A stretch of DNA of 64,000 bases, taken from positions 434,001 through 498,000 of the forward strand of contig NZ_BCYO01000001.1 in assembly GCF_001598235.1 (NCBI RefSeq). Reading direction: 5' to 3'. Shown piece after piece: positions 17,874 through 27,065 of this stretch. How positions within the stretch are numbered: position 1 is the first letter of the stretch; the number at the start of each line of letters is the position of its first letter. This stretch comes from Polaromonas jejuensis NBRC 106434 (GTDB lineage Bacteria; Pseudomonadota; Gammaproteobacteria; Burkholderiales; Burkholderiaceae_C). A program made the position numbers and the translations under genes. The notes below the pieces were generated by a model. It was not told the DNA's origin, did no database searches, and saw nothing but the letters and a program-made list of their open reading frames with translations.

Positions 17874-19168
17874 AAATACTGATCAAAAACGGCCGGGTGA
17901 TGGACCCCGCCTCCAGCTTTGACGAAGTCTGCGACGTGGCCATTGCCGCCGGTCGCATCCTGTCGCTGAACAGCACGGCCGCCGATTTCGCGCCCAACAA
18001 AGTCATAGACGCCACGGGCTGCATCGTGGCGCCCGGCCTGATCGACCTGTCGGCCAGGCTGCGCGAGCCCGGCTACGAACATGAAGGCATGCTGGAAAGC
18101 GAATTGGCCGCGGCCGTGGCTGGCGGTGTGACCAGCCTGGTCTGCCCGCCGGATACCGACCCCGTGCTGGATGAGCCTGGCCTGGTGGAAATGCTCAAGT
18201 TCCGCGCCGAGAAGCTGCACCAGTCGCGCGTGTTCCCGCTGGGCGCGCTGACGCGCGCGCTCAAAGGCGAGGCGCTGACCGAGATGGTCGAATTGACTGA
18301 AGCCGGCTGTGTGGGCTTTAGCCAGGCCGAAGTACCGCTGGTCAACACCCAGGTGCTGATGCGTGCGCTGCAGTACGCGGCCACTTTTGGCTACACCGTC
18401 TGGCTGCGTCCGCAGGAAATGCACTTGGGGCAGGGCGTCGCCGCCAGCGGCGCGCTGGCCACGCGCCTGGGGCTCAGCGGCGTGTCCGTGGCCGCCGAAA
18501 CGATTGCCCTTCACACGATTTTTGAACTGGTGCGTGCCACAGGTGCCCGCGTGCACCTGTGCCGCATCAGCAGCGCCGCAGGCGTGGCCCTGGTGGCCAA
18601 GGCCAAGGCGGATGGCCTGGCGGTGACCTGCGACGTGAGCATCAACAGCCTGCATCTCACCGATCTGGACATCGGCTACTTTGACAGCCGCATGCGGCTG
18701 GACCCGCCGCTGCGCCAGCAGCGTGACCGGGACGCCATTCGCCAAGGCTTGGCTGACGGCACGATCGATGCGCTGGTCTCCGACCACACGCCGGTCGACG
18801 AAGATGCCAAAACCCTGCCGTTTGCCGAGGCCGAGCCGGGCGCGACCGGTTTGGAGCTGCTGCTGGGCCTGGCCTGCAAGTGGGGCGGCGACAGCCAGGC
18901 CGGCATGGGGCGGGCGCTGGCGGTGCTGACCAGCGAGCCGGCACGTGTGCTCGGCAACGCCCTGGGCACCCTGCAGGCCAGTGCCGGCCGTCTGGTCAAG
19001 GGTGGGGTCGCCGATGTCTGCGTGTTTGACCCGAACAGCGTGTGGATGGTGGCGCCGGCTGCCCTGCGCAGCCAGGGCAAGCACACGCCTTTTTCCGGTC
19101 ACCAGCTTTCGGCGCGCGTGCGCTGGACGGTGGTGGGCGGCCAGGTGGCCTACGAAGCGTCACATTAA
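17870..19168 (+). CDS. dihydroorotase-like protein PyrC' (probably non-catalytic)
   Basis: 432 residues, amidohydrolase family. The usual metal motif HxH before LREPG is replaced: the protein reads [15 protein letters not shown]. The later His ligands are also missing (LRPQEMHL and [11 protein letters not shown] where active enzymes have His), although [11 protein letters not shown] keeps the Asp. This pattern matches the inactive PyrC' (PyrX) chains of Pseudomonas, which hold PyrB in an active dodecamer. It overlaps pyrB by 4 bp. A true PyrC must be encoded elsewhere. The call as inactive is inference from missing ligands. Confidence 0.88.
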   Translation: MKILIKNGRVMDPASSFDEVCDVAIAAGRILSLNSTAADFAPNKVIDATGCIVAPGLIDLSARLREPGYEHEGMLESELAAAVAGGVTSLVCPPDTDPVLDEPGLVEMLKFRAEKLHQSRVFPLGALTRALKGEALTEMVELTEAGCVGFSQAEVPLVNTQVLMRALQYAATFGYTVWLRPQEMHLGQGVAASGALATRLGLSGVSVAAETIALHTIFELVRATGARVHLCRISSAAGVALVAKAKADGLAVTCDVSINSLHLTDLDIGYFDSRMRLDPPLRQQRDRDAIRQGLADGTIDALVSDHTPVDEDAKTLPFAEAEPGATGLELLLGLACKWGGDSQAGMGRALAVLTSEPARVLGNALGTLQASAGRLVKGGVADVCVFDPNSVWMVAPAALRSQGKHTPFSGHQLSARVRWTVVGGQVAYEASH

Positions 19169-19183
19169 AGCGCCGGCCACTGT

Positions 19184-19921
19184 ATGAAACTGCTGGGCTT
19201 GGTCTGGAAGCTGCTGCGTGCCCTGGTGCACGCGGTGTGCGGCTTCTGGACGATAAAAACTGTTTTTCACAAGCTTGAACAGGTCGAGCAAGAGGCCCGC
19301 GTTCACGCATGGGCCGCGCACATGCTGCGCATCGTGGACATCCGGCTGGAGGTCCTCGGCACACCGCCCGCGGCAGGGCCTATGTTGCTGGTGGCCAACC
19401 ATATTTCGTGGCTGGACATTCTGGTGATGCATGCCGCACGCCATTGCCGCTTTGTCTCCAAGTCCGATGTCAAGGGCTGGCCTTTTGTCCGTACGCTGGC
19501 CGATGGTGCGGGGACCTTGTACCTTGAACGCGAGTCGCGGCGCGATGCGCATAGGGTGGTGGTGCAAATGGCCGAGCGCCTGCGCGCGGGCGACATTCTG
19601 GCGGTGTTCCCTGAAGGCACGACCGGCGATGGCATCACGCTCAAGCCCTTTCACGCCAACCTGATCCAGGCGGCGATCGAGGCGTCCGTGCCGGTGCAGC
19701 CGGTGGCGCTCAAATTCATCGACGCCGCCACGGGCGCCACGAGCTTTGCCCCCAGCTATGTGGACGACGAGACCCTGATGGGATCGATTTGGCGAACCCT
19801 GACCGCACACGGACTGAAGGCCGTGGTGACTTTTGGAGCGCCCCAGGAATCGCAGGGGAAAAACCGGCGCGAATGGTCCCATGCGCTGCGCAAGGAGATC
19901 GAGCACCTCAGGCGGATGTAG
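19184..19921 (+). CDS. plsC: 1-acyl-sn-glycerol-3-phosphate acyltransferase
   Basis: 245 residues. NHISWLD, near residue 73, is the HX4D acyltransferase motif and FPEGTTGDG the glycerolphosphate-binding block. The N-terminus has a hydrophobic membrane-anchoring stretch. It makes phosphatidic acid from lysophosphatidic acid at the inner membrane. It follows the dihydroorotase-like gene by 15 bp and may be the last gene of the pyr operon; it converges on the iron transporter ATPase. Confidence 0.9.
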   Translation: MKLLGLVWKLLRALVHAVCGFWTIKTVFHKLEQVEQEARVHAWAAHMLRIVDIRLEVLGTPPAAGPMLLVANHISWLDILVMHAARHCRFVSKSDVKGWPFVRTLADGAGTLYLERESRRDAHRVVVQMAERLRAGDILAVFPEGTTGDGITLKPFHANLIQAAIEASVPVQPVALKFIDAATGATSFAPSYVDDETLMGSIWRTLTAHGLKAVVTFGAPQESQGKNRREWSHALRKEIEHLRRM

Positions 19922-19980
19922 CCGGCGCCGCCAAGTTTTGGCGAGCTTGCAGGGGCCGCGCGCTGCGGTTCTTGCCGGCG

Positions 19981-21078
19981 TCAGCGCGCCGTGACGGCGG
20001 GCGATGCGCCTTGCGCCTCGCGCGGGAAGGTCACGACGTGATCGACCTCGGGGCGTATGCCTATCCATTCACCCAGGGCATGGTCGTGGTGCGACGGCAC
20101 ATGCGCGACCACGCGCTCGCCGGTCTGGAGTCGCAGCGTGTACAAAAACTCGGAGCCGCGAAACGCCTTGCGCAGAATCTGCGCTTTCACCGCTGCGTTG
20201 TCGTCATGCACGATGTCGTCGGCCCGCAGCAGCACGTCGCACAGGCCGCCCGCGTAGGTGTCGGGCAGCGGGCATTCCTGGATATCCGTCAGGTCTCCGA
20301 GCGCGGTGCGTACCACCACAGTCTCCCCGCGCTGCTCGATGCGCGCCTGTGCAAACACGCCATGGCCGATGAAGTCCGCGACAAAGCGCGTCGCGGGCCG
20401 GTGGTACAGCGCATAAGCGTCGTCCCACTGGTGCAAATGCCCCTCATGCATCACGCCTATGCGGTCCCCGATGGCAAAGGCTTCGAGCTGGTCGTGGGTG
20501 ACAAACAGGGCCGTGGTACCGGCCGCCTTGAGGATGCCGCGCACCTCGTGCGCCAGGCGTTCGCGCAGGTCCACATCGAGGTTGGAAAAGGGCTCGTCAA
20601 GCAGCAGCAGACGCGGCCCCGGTGCCAGCGCCCGAGCCAGTGCCACGCGCTGCTGCTGCCCGCCGGACAGCTCATGCGGAAAACGCCTGTGCACATGGCC
20701 CAGGCCGACCAGCTCCAGCACTTCGCTGACACGCTGCTGGCGTTGGGCGGCATTCAGCTGCGTGAGCCCGAAGCCCACATTGCGCGCCGCGTCCAGATGC
20801 GGGAACAGGGCGTAATCCTGAAACACCATGCCGATGCGGCGCGATTCGGCCGCTACATGGCTGGAGGGGCTGCTGACGATTTGCTGCGCCAGGCTGATGG
20901 TGCCGGCCTGAGCGCGCTCCAGCCCGGCGACCGCCCGCAGCAGCGTGGTTTTGCCGCAGCCCGAGGGGCCGATCAATACCCCGATCTCTCCGGCCTGCAG
21001 GCTGAAAGACACACCATCAACGGCCGGTTGTGAGCGGCCCGCATAGTGCACACCCAGCCGGGAGAGATCCAAAAACAT
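19981..21078 (-). CDS. iron(III) ABC transporter ATP-binding protein (FbpC-like)
   Basis: 365 residues. Walker A GPSGCGKTT, signature LSGGQQQRVALARALA, Walker B LLLLDEPFSNLD and the switch His (VTHDQLEAFAIGD) are all present, with a C-terminal TOBE-type regulatory region. The sequence is closest to FbpC/AfuC ferric transporters and related Mn/Fe importers. It is divergent from a permease gene with a Fur-like box between them, which supports iron. No periplasmic binding protein gene is nearby. Confidence 0.85.
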   Translation of the reverse strand: MFLDLSRLGVHYAGRSQPAVDGVSFSLQAGEIGVLIGPSGCGKTTLLRAVAGLERAQAGTISLAQQIVSSPSSHVAAESRRIGMVFQDYALFPHLDAARNVGFGLTQLNAAQRQQRVSEVLELVGLGHVHRRFPHELSGGQQQRVALARALAPGPRLLLLDEPFSNLDVDLRERLAHEVRGILKAAGTTALFVTHDQLEAFAIGDRIGVMHEGHLHQWDDAYALYHRPATRFVADFIGHGVFAQARIEQRGETVVVRTALGDLTDIQECPLPDTYAGGLCDVLLRADDIVHDDNAAVKAQILRKAFRGSEFLYTLRLQTGERVVAHVPSHHDHALGEWIGIRPEVDHVVTFPREAQGASPAVTAR

Positions 21079-21091
21079 GGGTCTGATTGTA

Positions 21092-21114
21092 GATGCTTAC
21101 AATTCTCATTTGCA
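21092..21114. promoter_or_regulatory. Fur box between divergent iron transporter genes
   Basis: On the minus strand the sequence reads TGCAAATGAGAATTGTAAGC, containing AATGAGAATT-GT, a close match to the Fur consensus of GATAAT-type hexamers. It sits between the FbpC-like ATPase start (21078) and the permease start (21196), suited to repress both under iron-replete conditions. Confidence 0.75.
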
Positions 21115-21195
21115 GTGACAGACTGCCAAATGCAAAACCACGGCGCAGGCCGGTGGCCCTGGCCCGCACCGGCCGAGGCCTTATTTCGGGTCTAC

Positions 21196-22830
21196 ATGCT
21201 TCGCCGTCTCTTGCCCTCATTTCTTCTCCGGTTTCTTGCCCCGGCATTGCTTTTTTCACTGGTGGGCCTGCTGACTTTGCCAGTGCTGGCGGTGGCCTTG
21301 TCCTGGCTGCAGTTCAACGAGGAGGCGCGCTCCATCCTGGCGCAGATGCTGCAAACCGTCTTGCCGGACTACGCCTGGACCTCCTTGCTGCTGTGCCTGT
21401 TCGTGGCGCTGGGTGTGGGTCTGGTGGGCATGGCCACCGCCACGGCCGTCACGCTGTTCGAATTTCCCGGCCGGCGCAGCTTTGAATGGGCGCTGCTGCT
21501 GCCGCTGGCCATGCCGGCCTATGTGCTGGGCTATGCCTACACCGATTTTTTGCAGTACGCCGGCCCCCTGCAAACCTGGCTGCGCGCCGCCTTGGGTCTT
21601 GAGGGCCGCCTGCTGCCCGAGGTGCGCAGCCTGGGCGGCGCGGTGCTGGTCTTTACCGTGGCGCTCTACCCCTATGTTTATCTGCTGGCGCGCACCGCCT
21701 TGTCGGAGCGCGCCGCGCACCTGATGGAAGCGGCGCGTCTGCTGGGCGCGCCCCTGTCGCGCCGCATTCGCGAGGTGGCACTGCCCCTGGCCCGCCCGGC
21801 CGTGGCGGCGGGCGTGGCGCTGGCCTTGATGGAAACGCTGGCCGATTTCGGCCTGGCGAGCTATTTCGGCATCCAGACCTTTACCGCCGGCATCTACAAG
21901 GCCTGGCTGTCCATGGACAACCGCATTGCCGCCGCGCAGCTGGCGACGGTGCTGCTGCTGGCGGTGGCCGCGCTGCTGCGCATCGAGCACGGCGCGCAAA
22001 AGCGAATGCGCTTTGTCGTCGGGCGCGGCGCACGCGCCGGGGCTGCGGATGCGGCGCCGGTTCAGCTGCAGGGCGGGCGCGCGGCTCTGGCCTGGCTGGC
22101 CTGCGCCTTGCCGATTGCGCTTGGCTTTGTGCTGCCTGTGCTCTTCATGCTGCGGCCCCTGATCCTGGGTTGGGAGCATCTGCTCTGGGACAAATTCCTG
22201 GGCTGGACGCTGAACAGCGTCGTGCTGGCCGGCCTGAGTGCGGTGCTGGCGAGCGCCCTGGCGGTCAGCCTGGCGTTTGCGCTGCGGCGCCGGCCGCATG
22301 TACTCACGCGCGCGGCCGCGCAGCTCGCCGGCCTGGGTTATGCCGTGCCCGGGGCCGTGGTGGTGGTCGGTTTGCTGCTGCCCGTGGGCTGGCTGCAGGC
22401 GGCCGCGCCGCAAACCGGCGTGGGTTATTGGGTCACGGCCACGGTGCTCGGCATTGTCTGGGCCTATCTGGTGCGCTTCAGCGCGGTCGCGCTGCAAACC
22501 ATGCAAAGCGGCTACTCGCGCATTCCGGTCAGCTTCGATGACAGCGCCCGCATGCTGGGCAGCACCGGCGCCGGCCTGCTGGCCCGGGTGCACTGGCCGC
22601 TGCTCAAGCGCTCGGTCGCGGCGGCCGGCCTGCTGGTGTTTGTGGACGTGATGAAGGAACTGCCCGCCACACTGGTGCTGCGCCCCTTCAACAGCGACAC
22701 CCTGGCCGTGGTCACCTATCAGCTGGCACGCGACGAGCGGCTCGGCGAAGCCGCCTTGCCGGCCTTGGCGCTGGTACTGGTGGGCCTGCTGCCGGTGGCG
22801 CTGCTGAGCCGCACCCTGCGCGCCAGGTAG
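21196..22830 (+). CDS. iron(III) ABC transporter permease (FbpB-like)
   Basis: 544 residues, two fused binding-protein-dependent permease domains with about 12 transmembrane helices. Each half carries an EAA loop (EAARLLGAPLSRRIREVALP in the first; DDSARMLGSTGAGLLARVHWP in the second). This fusion is typical of FbpB/SfuB. I start at the ATG at 21196 (MLRRLLPSF), since upstream codons are hydrophilic and not family-like; 21130 is the alternative. Divergent from the ATPase, presumably co-regulated by Fur. The solute-binding subunit is not in the window. Confidence 0.85.
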   Translation: MLRRLLPSFLLRFLAPALLFSLVGLLTLPVLAVALSWLQFNEEARSILAQMLQTVLPDYAWTSLLLCLFVALGVGLVGMATATAVTLFEFPGRRSFEWALLLPLAMPAYVLGYAYTDFLQYAGPLQTWLRAALGLEGRLLPEVRSLGGAVLVFTVALYPYVYLLARTALSERAAHLMEAARLLGAPLSRRIREVALPLARPAVAAGVALALMETLADFGLASYFGIQTFTAGIYKAWLSMDNRIAAAQLATVLLLAVAALLRIEHGAQKRMRFVVGRGARAGAADAAPVQLQGGRAALAWLACALPIALGFVLPVLFMLRPLILGWEHLLWDKFLGWTLNSVVLAGLSAVLASALAVSLAFALRRRPHVLTRAAAQLAGLGYAVPGAVVVVGLLLPVGWLQAAAPQTGVGYWVTATVLGIVWAYLVRFSAVALQTMQSGYSRIPVSFDDSARMLGSTGAGLLARVHWPLLKRSVAAAGLLVFVDVMKELPATLVLRPFNSDTLAVVTYQLARDERLGEAALPALALVLVGLLPVALLSRTLRAR

Positions 22831-22881
22831 CGCCGGCCTGGCCGGGCAAGGCGGCGCCCAGCTTGCGCTGGCCCGCAGGTT

Positions 22882-22922
22882 GCTATTTATTCGATAGCTG
22901 CTTGCGCCCGTACCATATGGGC
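22882..22922. repeat. palindromic mini-repeat, copy 4 (long form)
   Basis: GCTATTTATTCGATAGC followed by a second inverted pair, GCGCCCG-N8-TGGGC. It lies in the 374-bp gap between the permease and the next gene; the rest of that gap shows no gene or clear signal. Confidence 0.85.
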
Positions 22923-23204
22923 CAATCCCGGAAAGTACAAGAAACTGTCCCCGGGGGTGCGTCACTCGATGCCTGGATATCTTGAAACGAGCGGCGGCCT
23001 AAAAAACCATGTCTTTACCGCAGCACGACCCGGCAGCGCGTGATTTTTTGAAGACTGATGCAACTTGTTTCATTCCTTACTGATCTGCACGAGTCGCGCA
23101 AAGAACAGCCTGCAGAGAACCGTATCCAACCAGTATCAACAGTGAGGGCGGGATGGCGAAAGTCCAAGAATGCTTGAAAGGCAGTAGCAGGAAGAGGCGT
23201 TGCC

Positions 23205-23642
23205 GTGAAGAGGACTATGGTTTCATGGTTTGCAGCCGCCGCGCTGATAGGGGCGGCGTGCACTGGTTTGGCGATGGCGCCCAACTCGGGCCGCATGCAT
23301 GGGGGCATGGGGCAGCACCAGGGATTTGCGCATCCCTTTGTACAGCACCCCGGGTTTGTACAGCACCCTGGGTTTGTACAGCACCCTGGGTTCGTGCACT
23401 CCCATGAGTTTGGCAGGTTCCACCATTTTCATAGGCATGCCAACGTCATCATCGTCGGCGGTCCGTTTTTCTGGCCACCCTACTACGATCCTCTGTACAT
23501 TGCGCCGAATCCGCCGGTTTATGTGGCACCTGCCGTGAATTACAGTTATTACTGCACCAACCCAAGCGGTTATTACCCCCAGATTCAAAGCTGCCCGAGC
23601 GGCTGGCTGCGGGTTGTTCCAGATAATCCGCCGGCCTACTGA
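23205..23642 (+). CDS. secreted protein with HPGFVQ repeats, function unknown
   Basis: 145 residues. A signal peptide of about 22 residues (MKRTMVSWFAAAALIGAACTG) is followed by four tandem copies of a six-residue unit (HPGFVQ / HPGFVH), a His- and aromatic-rich segment, and a C-terminal part with YYCTNPSGYYPQIQSCPSGW. That last segment, with two cysteines, is common in small envelope proteins of Burkholderiales of unknown role. The start is GTG at 23205 with GAAGAGG upstream, or the ATG at 23217. The His-rich stretch suggests metal binding but this is speculation. Confidence 0.7.
   Translation: MKRTMVSWFAAAALIGAACTGLAMAPNSGRMHGGMGQHQGFAHPFVQHPGFVQHPGFVQHPGFVHSHEFGRFHHFHRHANVIIVGGPFFWPPYYDPLYIAPNPPVYVAPAVNYSYYCTNPSGYYPQIQSCPSGWLRVVPDNPPAY
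23330..23400 (+). repeat. 18-bp tandem repeat within the secreted protein gene
   Basis: About three and a half nearly identical units of CACCCTGGGTTTGTACAG encode HPGFVQ. Two point differences separate units, so it is prone to slippage and should vary in number between strains. Confidence 0.85.
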
Positions 23643-23780
23643 AACTTGATCGTTTCCCGGGCCGCGCTTCCCGAAATTTCTCCAGAAACTCCATCGCCCC
23701 ATGGGCGACCCGGCTGGCGCGCCAGGCGTCGGTATTTTTGGCGGTTTCTGCCTCTAGCCCCTGATGGACGGCTGTAGTCA

Positions 23781-23797
23781 GCTATAAAAACAATAGC
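23781..23797. repeat. 17-bp palindromic mini-repeat, copy 5
   Basis: GCTATAAAAACAATAGC, in the 387-bp spacer before the MFS gene. The spacer otherwise shows nothing I can name. Confidence 0.85.
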
Positions 23798-24029
23798 GAA
23801 TGTGCGAGCCCCCAGTGCGAGGCACCGCTTGCCCGAATGATCCAGCGGCCGCCATCCCGGCTGGAGTCCGCGATCTCAAGGCGTCGCAGCGGCTTCGCGG
23901 CATCGGCCCCGCCCCTGAAATCTCTTGGCAGCGCTCATAAAATAGGAGCGACCCAGCCCCTCATTGTTCCCATTGCAGCGCCTGTCATCGCGGGTGCCTG
24001 TTCCTCGTCCACTGTTACCAAAGGCCCGC

Positions 24030-25424
24030 ATGCTTGTTCAGGATGGTTTGCCCGCGCGTGAGCGCATGCGCGCGCTGGTGGTGATCATTCTCGGGATTGT
24101 CATGGCCGTGCTCGACGGCACCATCGTCAACCTGGCGCTGCCCGACATCACGCGCGAACTCCATGCCTTTGCCGCCCAGTCCATCTGGGTCATCAACGCC
24201 TACCAGATCGCCACGCTGGCGCTGCTGTTGCCGCTGGCCACGCTGGGCGACATTGTGGGCTATCGCCGCGTTTATCTGACAGGCCTGGCGGTGTTCACGG
24301 CGGCCTCCGTCGCCTGTGCACTGGCCGATTCATTGACCATGCTGGCACTCGCCCGCGTGCTGCAGGGACTGGGCGCGGCCGGGCTTATGAGTGTGAACAC
24401 CGCGCTGGTCCGGCTCATTTATCCCAAGCAGCTGTTGGGCCGCGGCATTGCCATCAACTCGCTGGTGGTGGCCATCGCCTCGGTGGCGGGGCCGTCCATT
24501 GCCGCGGCCATTCTTTCCGTGGCCTCCTGGCCCTGGTTGTTTGCGCTCAATGTCCCGTTTGGCCTGCTGGGCCTGATCCTGGGACGCAGCGCCTTGCCGC
24601 AAAACCCGGCCAAGGCCGAGGGGGCACGGTTTTCCTTGCTCGATGTGGTGTTGAACGGCCTGATGTTTGGGCTGATATTCATAGGTGTCGAGGGACTTGG
24701 GGTGCGTGTTGATGCGGCGCCGGGCGGGGCGCAGGGTGCCCCGCTCTGGCTGGCGCTGGCAGAGCTCGCCACAGGCATCGTCGTCGGTGTGATTTATGTG
24801 CGGCGCCAGTTGGCCCAGCCTGTTCCGCTGTTCCCGCTGGACTTGTTGCGCATCCCGGTTTTTGCACTGTCCATGGGCACCTCCATTGGCGCCTTTTGCG
24901 CCCAAACCCTGGCGTATGTCGGCCTGCCTTTCCTGCTGCTGGGCAGCTATGGCCGCAGCCATCTGGAGGCCGGCTTGCTGCTGACCGCCTGGCCGCTGAG
25001 CATCGTGGTCATGGCGCCGCTGGTGGGCCGCCTGATCGGCCGCTATTCCGGCGGTCTGTTGGGTGGCACTGGGCTGGGCATGCTGTCGCTGGGCCTGGTG
25101 CTGCTCGCCATGCTGCCATCGCAACCGGCCAATGCCGATATCGTCTGGCGCATGGCCTTGTGCGGCCTGGGCTTTGGCCTGTTCCAGTCGCCCAACAACC
25201 ACATCATCATCACCTCGGCGCCGGCGCACCGCAGCGGCGGCGCCAGCGGCATGCTGGGTACGGCGCGCCTGACCGGGCAGACTCTGGGTGCGGTGTTGCT
25301 GGCCATGATCTTCGCGTTTTTTGATCCGCAAGATGGCAAGGGACCGCTCGTCGCCCTGTGGCTGGCTGCAGCCTTTGCCGCTTTGGCGGGCACTTGCAGC
25401 GCGCTGCGCATGAAGCGGCAATAA
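24030..25424 (+). CDS. MFS transporter, DHA2 (14-TMS drug:H+ antiporter) family
   Basis: 464 residues, nearly all hydrophobic, with 14 predicted helices. The first helix contains MAVLDGTIVNLALPDI, the motif D1 of DHA2/EmrB-QacA exporters, and a later GDIVGYRRVYLTG loop matches motif A. It probably exports a toxic compound by proton antiport at the inner membrane. I chose the ATG at 24030 (MLVQDGLPARE) with AAAGG five bases upstream. No membrane-fusion partner or regulator is adjacent. Confidence 0.87.
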   Translation: MLVQDGLPARERMRALVVIILGIVMAVLDGTIVNLALPDITRELHAFAAQSIWVINAYQIATLALLLPLATLGDIVGYRRVYLTGLAVFTAASVACALADSLTMLALARVLQGLGAAGLMSVNTALVRLIYPKQLLGRGIAINSLVVAIASVAGPSIAAAILSVASWPWLFALNVPFGLLGLILGRSALPQNPAKAEGARFSLLDVVLNGLMFGLIFIGVEGLGVRVDAAPGGAQGAPLWLALAELATGIVVGVIYVRRQLAQPVPLFPLDLLRIPVFALSMGTSIGAFCAQTLAYVGLPFLLLGSYGRSHLEAGLLLTAWPLSIVVMAPLVGRLIGRYSGGLLGGTGLGMLSLGLVLLAMLPSQPANADIVWRMALCGLGFGLFQSPNNHIIITSAPAHRSGGASGMLGTARLTGQTLGAVLLAMIFAFFDPQDGKGPLVALWLAAAFAALAGTCSALRMKRQ

Positions 25425-25458
25425 GGGCCGCCTCAACGGGCACCATGCCCACCCTGAT

Positions 25459-26409
25459 TTATGGCTTTGCCACAGCGGCCGCCTGGCGGATGGCCTGCAG
25501 GGTGACGCGGCCCAGCAGGCTGCCATTTGTGTCCACAATGCCGGCCTCATCGGTGCCGGCATCCAGCATGGCGGACAGCGCATCGCGCAGGGGCGTAGCG
25601 GGTGCCAGGTGCGGTGCGCCGGCGGCGGGCATGCCGCCTTCCATGCAGGGGCCCGCTGTCAGCAGCGCCAGTCTCTTCAGCGAGCGATCGCCGCCCACAA
25701 AGGCTTCTACAAACGCGTCGGCCGGATGCGCCAGGATGCGCTCCGGCGTGTCGTACTGAACGACTTTTCCCGCACGCAGGATGGCGATGCGCGAACCCAT
25801 GCGGATGGCTTCGTCGATGTCGTGCGTGACAAACACAATGGTTTTGCCGAGCTCGCGCAGGATGCGCAAAAATTCGTCCTGCAGGCGGGTGCGGGTGATG
25901 GGGTCGATGGCGCCGAAGGGTTCGTCCATCAGCATCACCGGTGGGTCGGCGGCGAGTGCCCGTGCCACGCCCACGCGCTGCTTTTGCCCGCCAGAGAGTT
26001 CACGCGGAAAACGCTCCCGGTAGAGGCCAGGCTCCATGCCAACCAGCGCCAGCAGCTCATCCACGCGCCTGGCAATACGCGGCGCATCCCAGCCCAGCAT
26101 TTTCGGGACGGTGGCAACGTTCTCGCCAATCGTCATGTGGGGAAACAGCCCCACCTGCTGGATCACATAGCCAATGGAGCGGCGCAGCTCCACCGCGTCG
26201 ATTTGGGTCACATTCCGTCCGCCGACTTCGATGCGCCCCGAGTCGGGCTCTACCATGCGGTTGATCATTCGCATGGTGGTGGTCTTGCCGCAGCCCGAGG
26301 GGCCGATCAGCACGCAGATTTCGCCCGCATTGATGGTGAGCGACAGCCCGTCGACCGCGGACTGCGCGCTGGTTCCGAAGGTCTTGGTGAGGCGGTCGAG
26401 TGTAATCAT
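25459..26409 (-). CDS. quaternary-amine ABC transporter ATPase (OsmV/OpuCA-like)
   Basis: 316 residues. Walker A GPSGCGKTT, signature LSGGQKQRVGVARALA, Walker B MLMDEPFGAID and the switch His (VTHDIDEAIRMG) are complete. The C-terminus has the remains of a CBS-like regulatory region (DTNGSLLGRVTLQAI). Last gene of a seven-gene operon; it overlaps the permease upstream by 4 bp. In OsmVWXY and OpuC the substrate is glycine betaine, choline or carnitine, but the related EgtUV imports ergothioneine. The neighbouring lyase suggests a substrate of that kind here. Confidence 0.9.
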   Translation of the reverse strand: MITLDRLTKTFGTSAQSAVDGLSLTINAGEICVLIGPSGCGKTTTMRMINRMVEPDSGRIEVGGRNVTQIDAVELRRSIGYVIQQVGLFPHMTIGENVATVPKMLGWDAPRIARRVDELLALVGMEPGLYRERFPRELSGGQKQRVGVARALAADPPVMLMDEPFGAIDPITRTRLQDEFLRILRELGKTIVFVTHDIDEAIRMGSRIAILRAGKVVQYDTPERILAHPADAFVEAFVGGDRSLKRLALLTAGPCMEGGMPAAGAPHLAPATPLRDALSAMLDAGTDEAGIVDTNGSLLGRVTLQAIRQAAAVAKP

Positions 26410-27053
26410 GCAGTGCGAAGCCCTTGGGGAGTCATGCGGCGCTGCAAGGCGCCAAAAAGAAAGTCAGTGCCCAGCGCCAGCACAGAGACCGGGATGGCAC
26501 CGACCAGCAACTGCGGAATCGCCATCATCGCGATGCCCGCGGTGATGAAGTCACCCAGCCCGCCGCCACCAATGAATGCGGCAAGCACAGCACCGGAAAT
26601 CACCTGCACCGCAGCCGTGCGCAGGCCCGCAAAAATGACCGGCAAGGCCATCGGCAGTTCGACCTGCCGCAGGAGGGTTGACCGGGTCATGCCCATTCCG
26701 ACGGCGGCATCGACGACATCGGCGTCCACGCCGCGCATTCCGACAATGGTGTGGGTCACGATGGGCGGTAATGCGAGCAGCGTCAGGGCGAACAGTGCCG
26801 GTGCAAAGCCAGTCCCGAGAAGCGGCATGACCAGCGCCAGCACGGCCAGCGATGGCAGGGTGCGACCGACATTCGCCGCGTTCACCACGGCCAGCGACAG
26901 GCCGCCACGCCGGGCAACGGCAATGCCGGCGGGGATGCTGATCAGCGCGGCCAGCATCAGTGCCGACGCCGACAGTGCAATATGCACGCCCAGTGCCCGT
27001 GAAAACTGCGCCGGGTGGGCGAGGATATAGTGCCAGGCATCCAGGAGCATCAT
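26406..27053 (-). CDS. quaternary-amine ABC transporter permease (OsmW/OpuCB-like)
   Basis: 215 residues, about six transmembrane helices. The EAA-like segment DAAVGMGMTRSTLLRQVELPMALP matches the cytoplasmic ATPase-contact loop of betaine permeases. It sits between the second permease (12-bp gap) and the ATPase (4-bp overlap), so the importer has a heterodimeric membrane part, as in Osm and OpuC systems. Confidence 0.9.
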   Translation of the reverse strand: MMLLDAWHYILAHPAQFSRALGVHIALSASALMLAALISIPAGIAVARRGGLSLAVVNAANVGRTLPSLAVLALVMPLLGTGFAPALFALTLLALPPIVTHTIVGMRGVDADVVDAAVGMGMTRSTLLRQVELPMALPVIFAGLRTAAVQVISGAVLAAFIGGGGLGDFITAGIAMMAIPQLLVGAIPVSVLALGTDFLFGALQRRMTPQGLRTA

Positions 27054-27065
27054 GATTCCTGCGGT

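Noticed and set aside
17471-19102. A 543-codon minus-strand frame across pyrB and the dihydroorotase-like gene
   Set aside because: It is antisense to two genes with clear motifs; the translation is rich in His, Gln, Arg and Ala with no recognisable domain.
21256-22965. A 569-codon minus-strand frame opposite the iron permease
   Set aside because: Its Gln/His/Arg-rich composition is the mirror of hydrophobic codons on the plus strand.
22831-24029. Hidden genes in the spacers around the secreted protein
   Set aside because: Only short frames without ribosome sites or motifs; mini-repeats are the sole structure seen.
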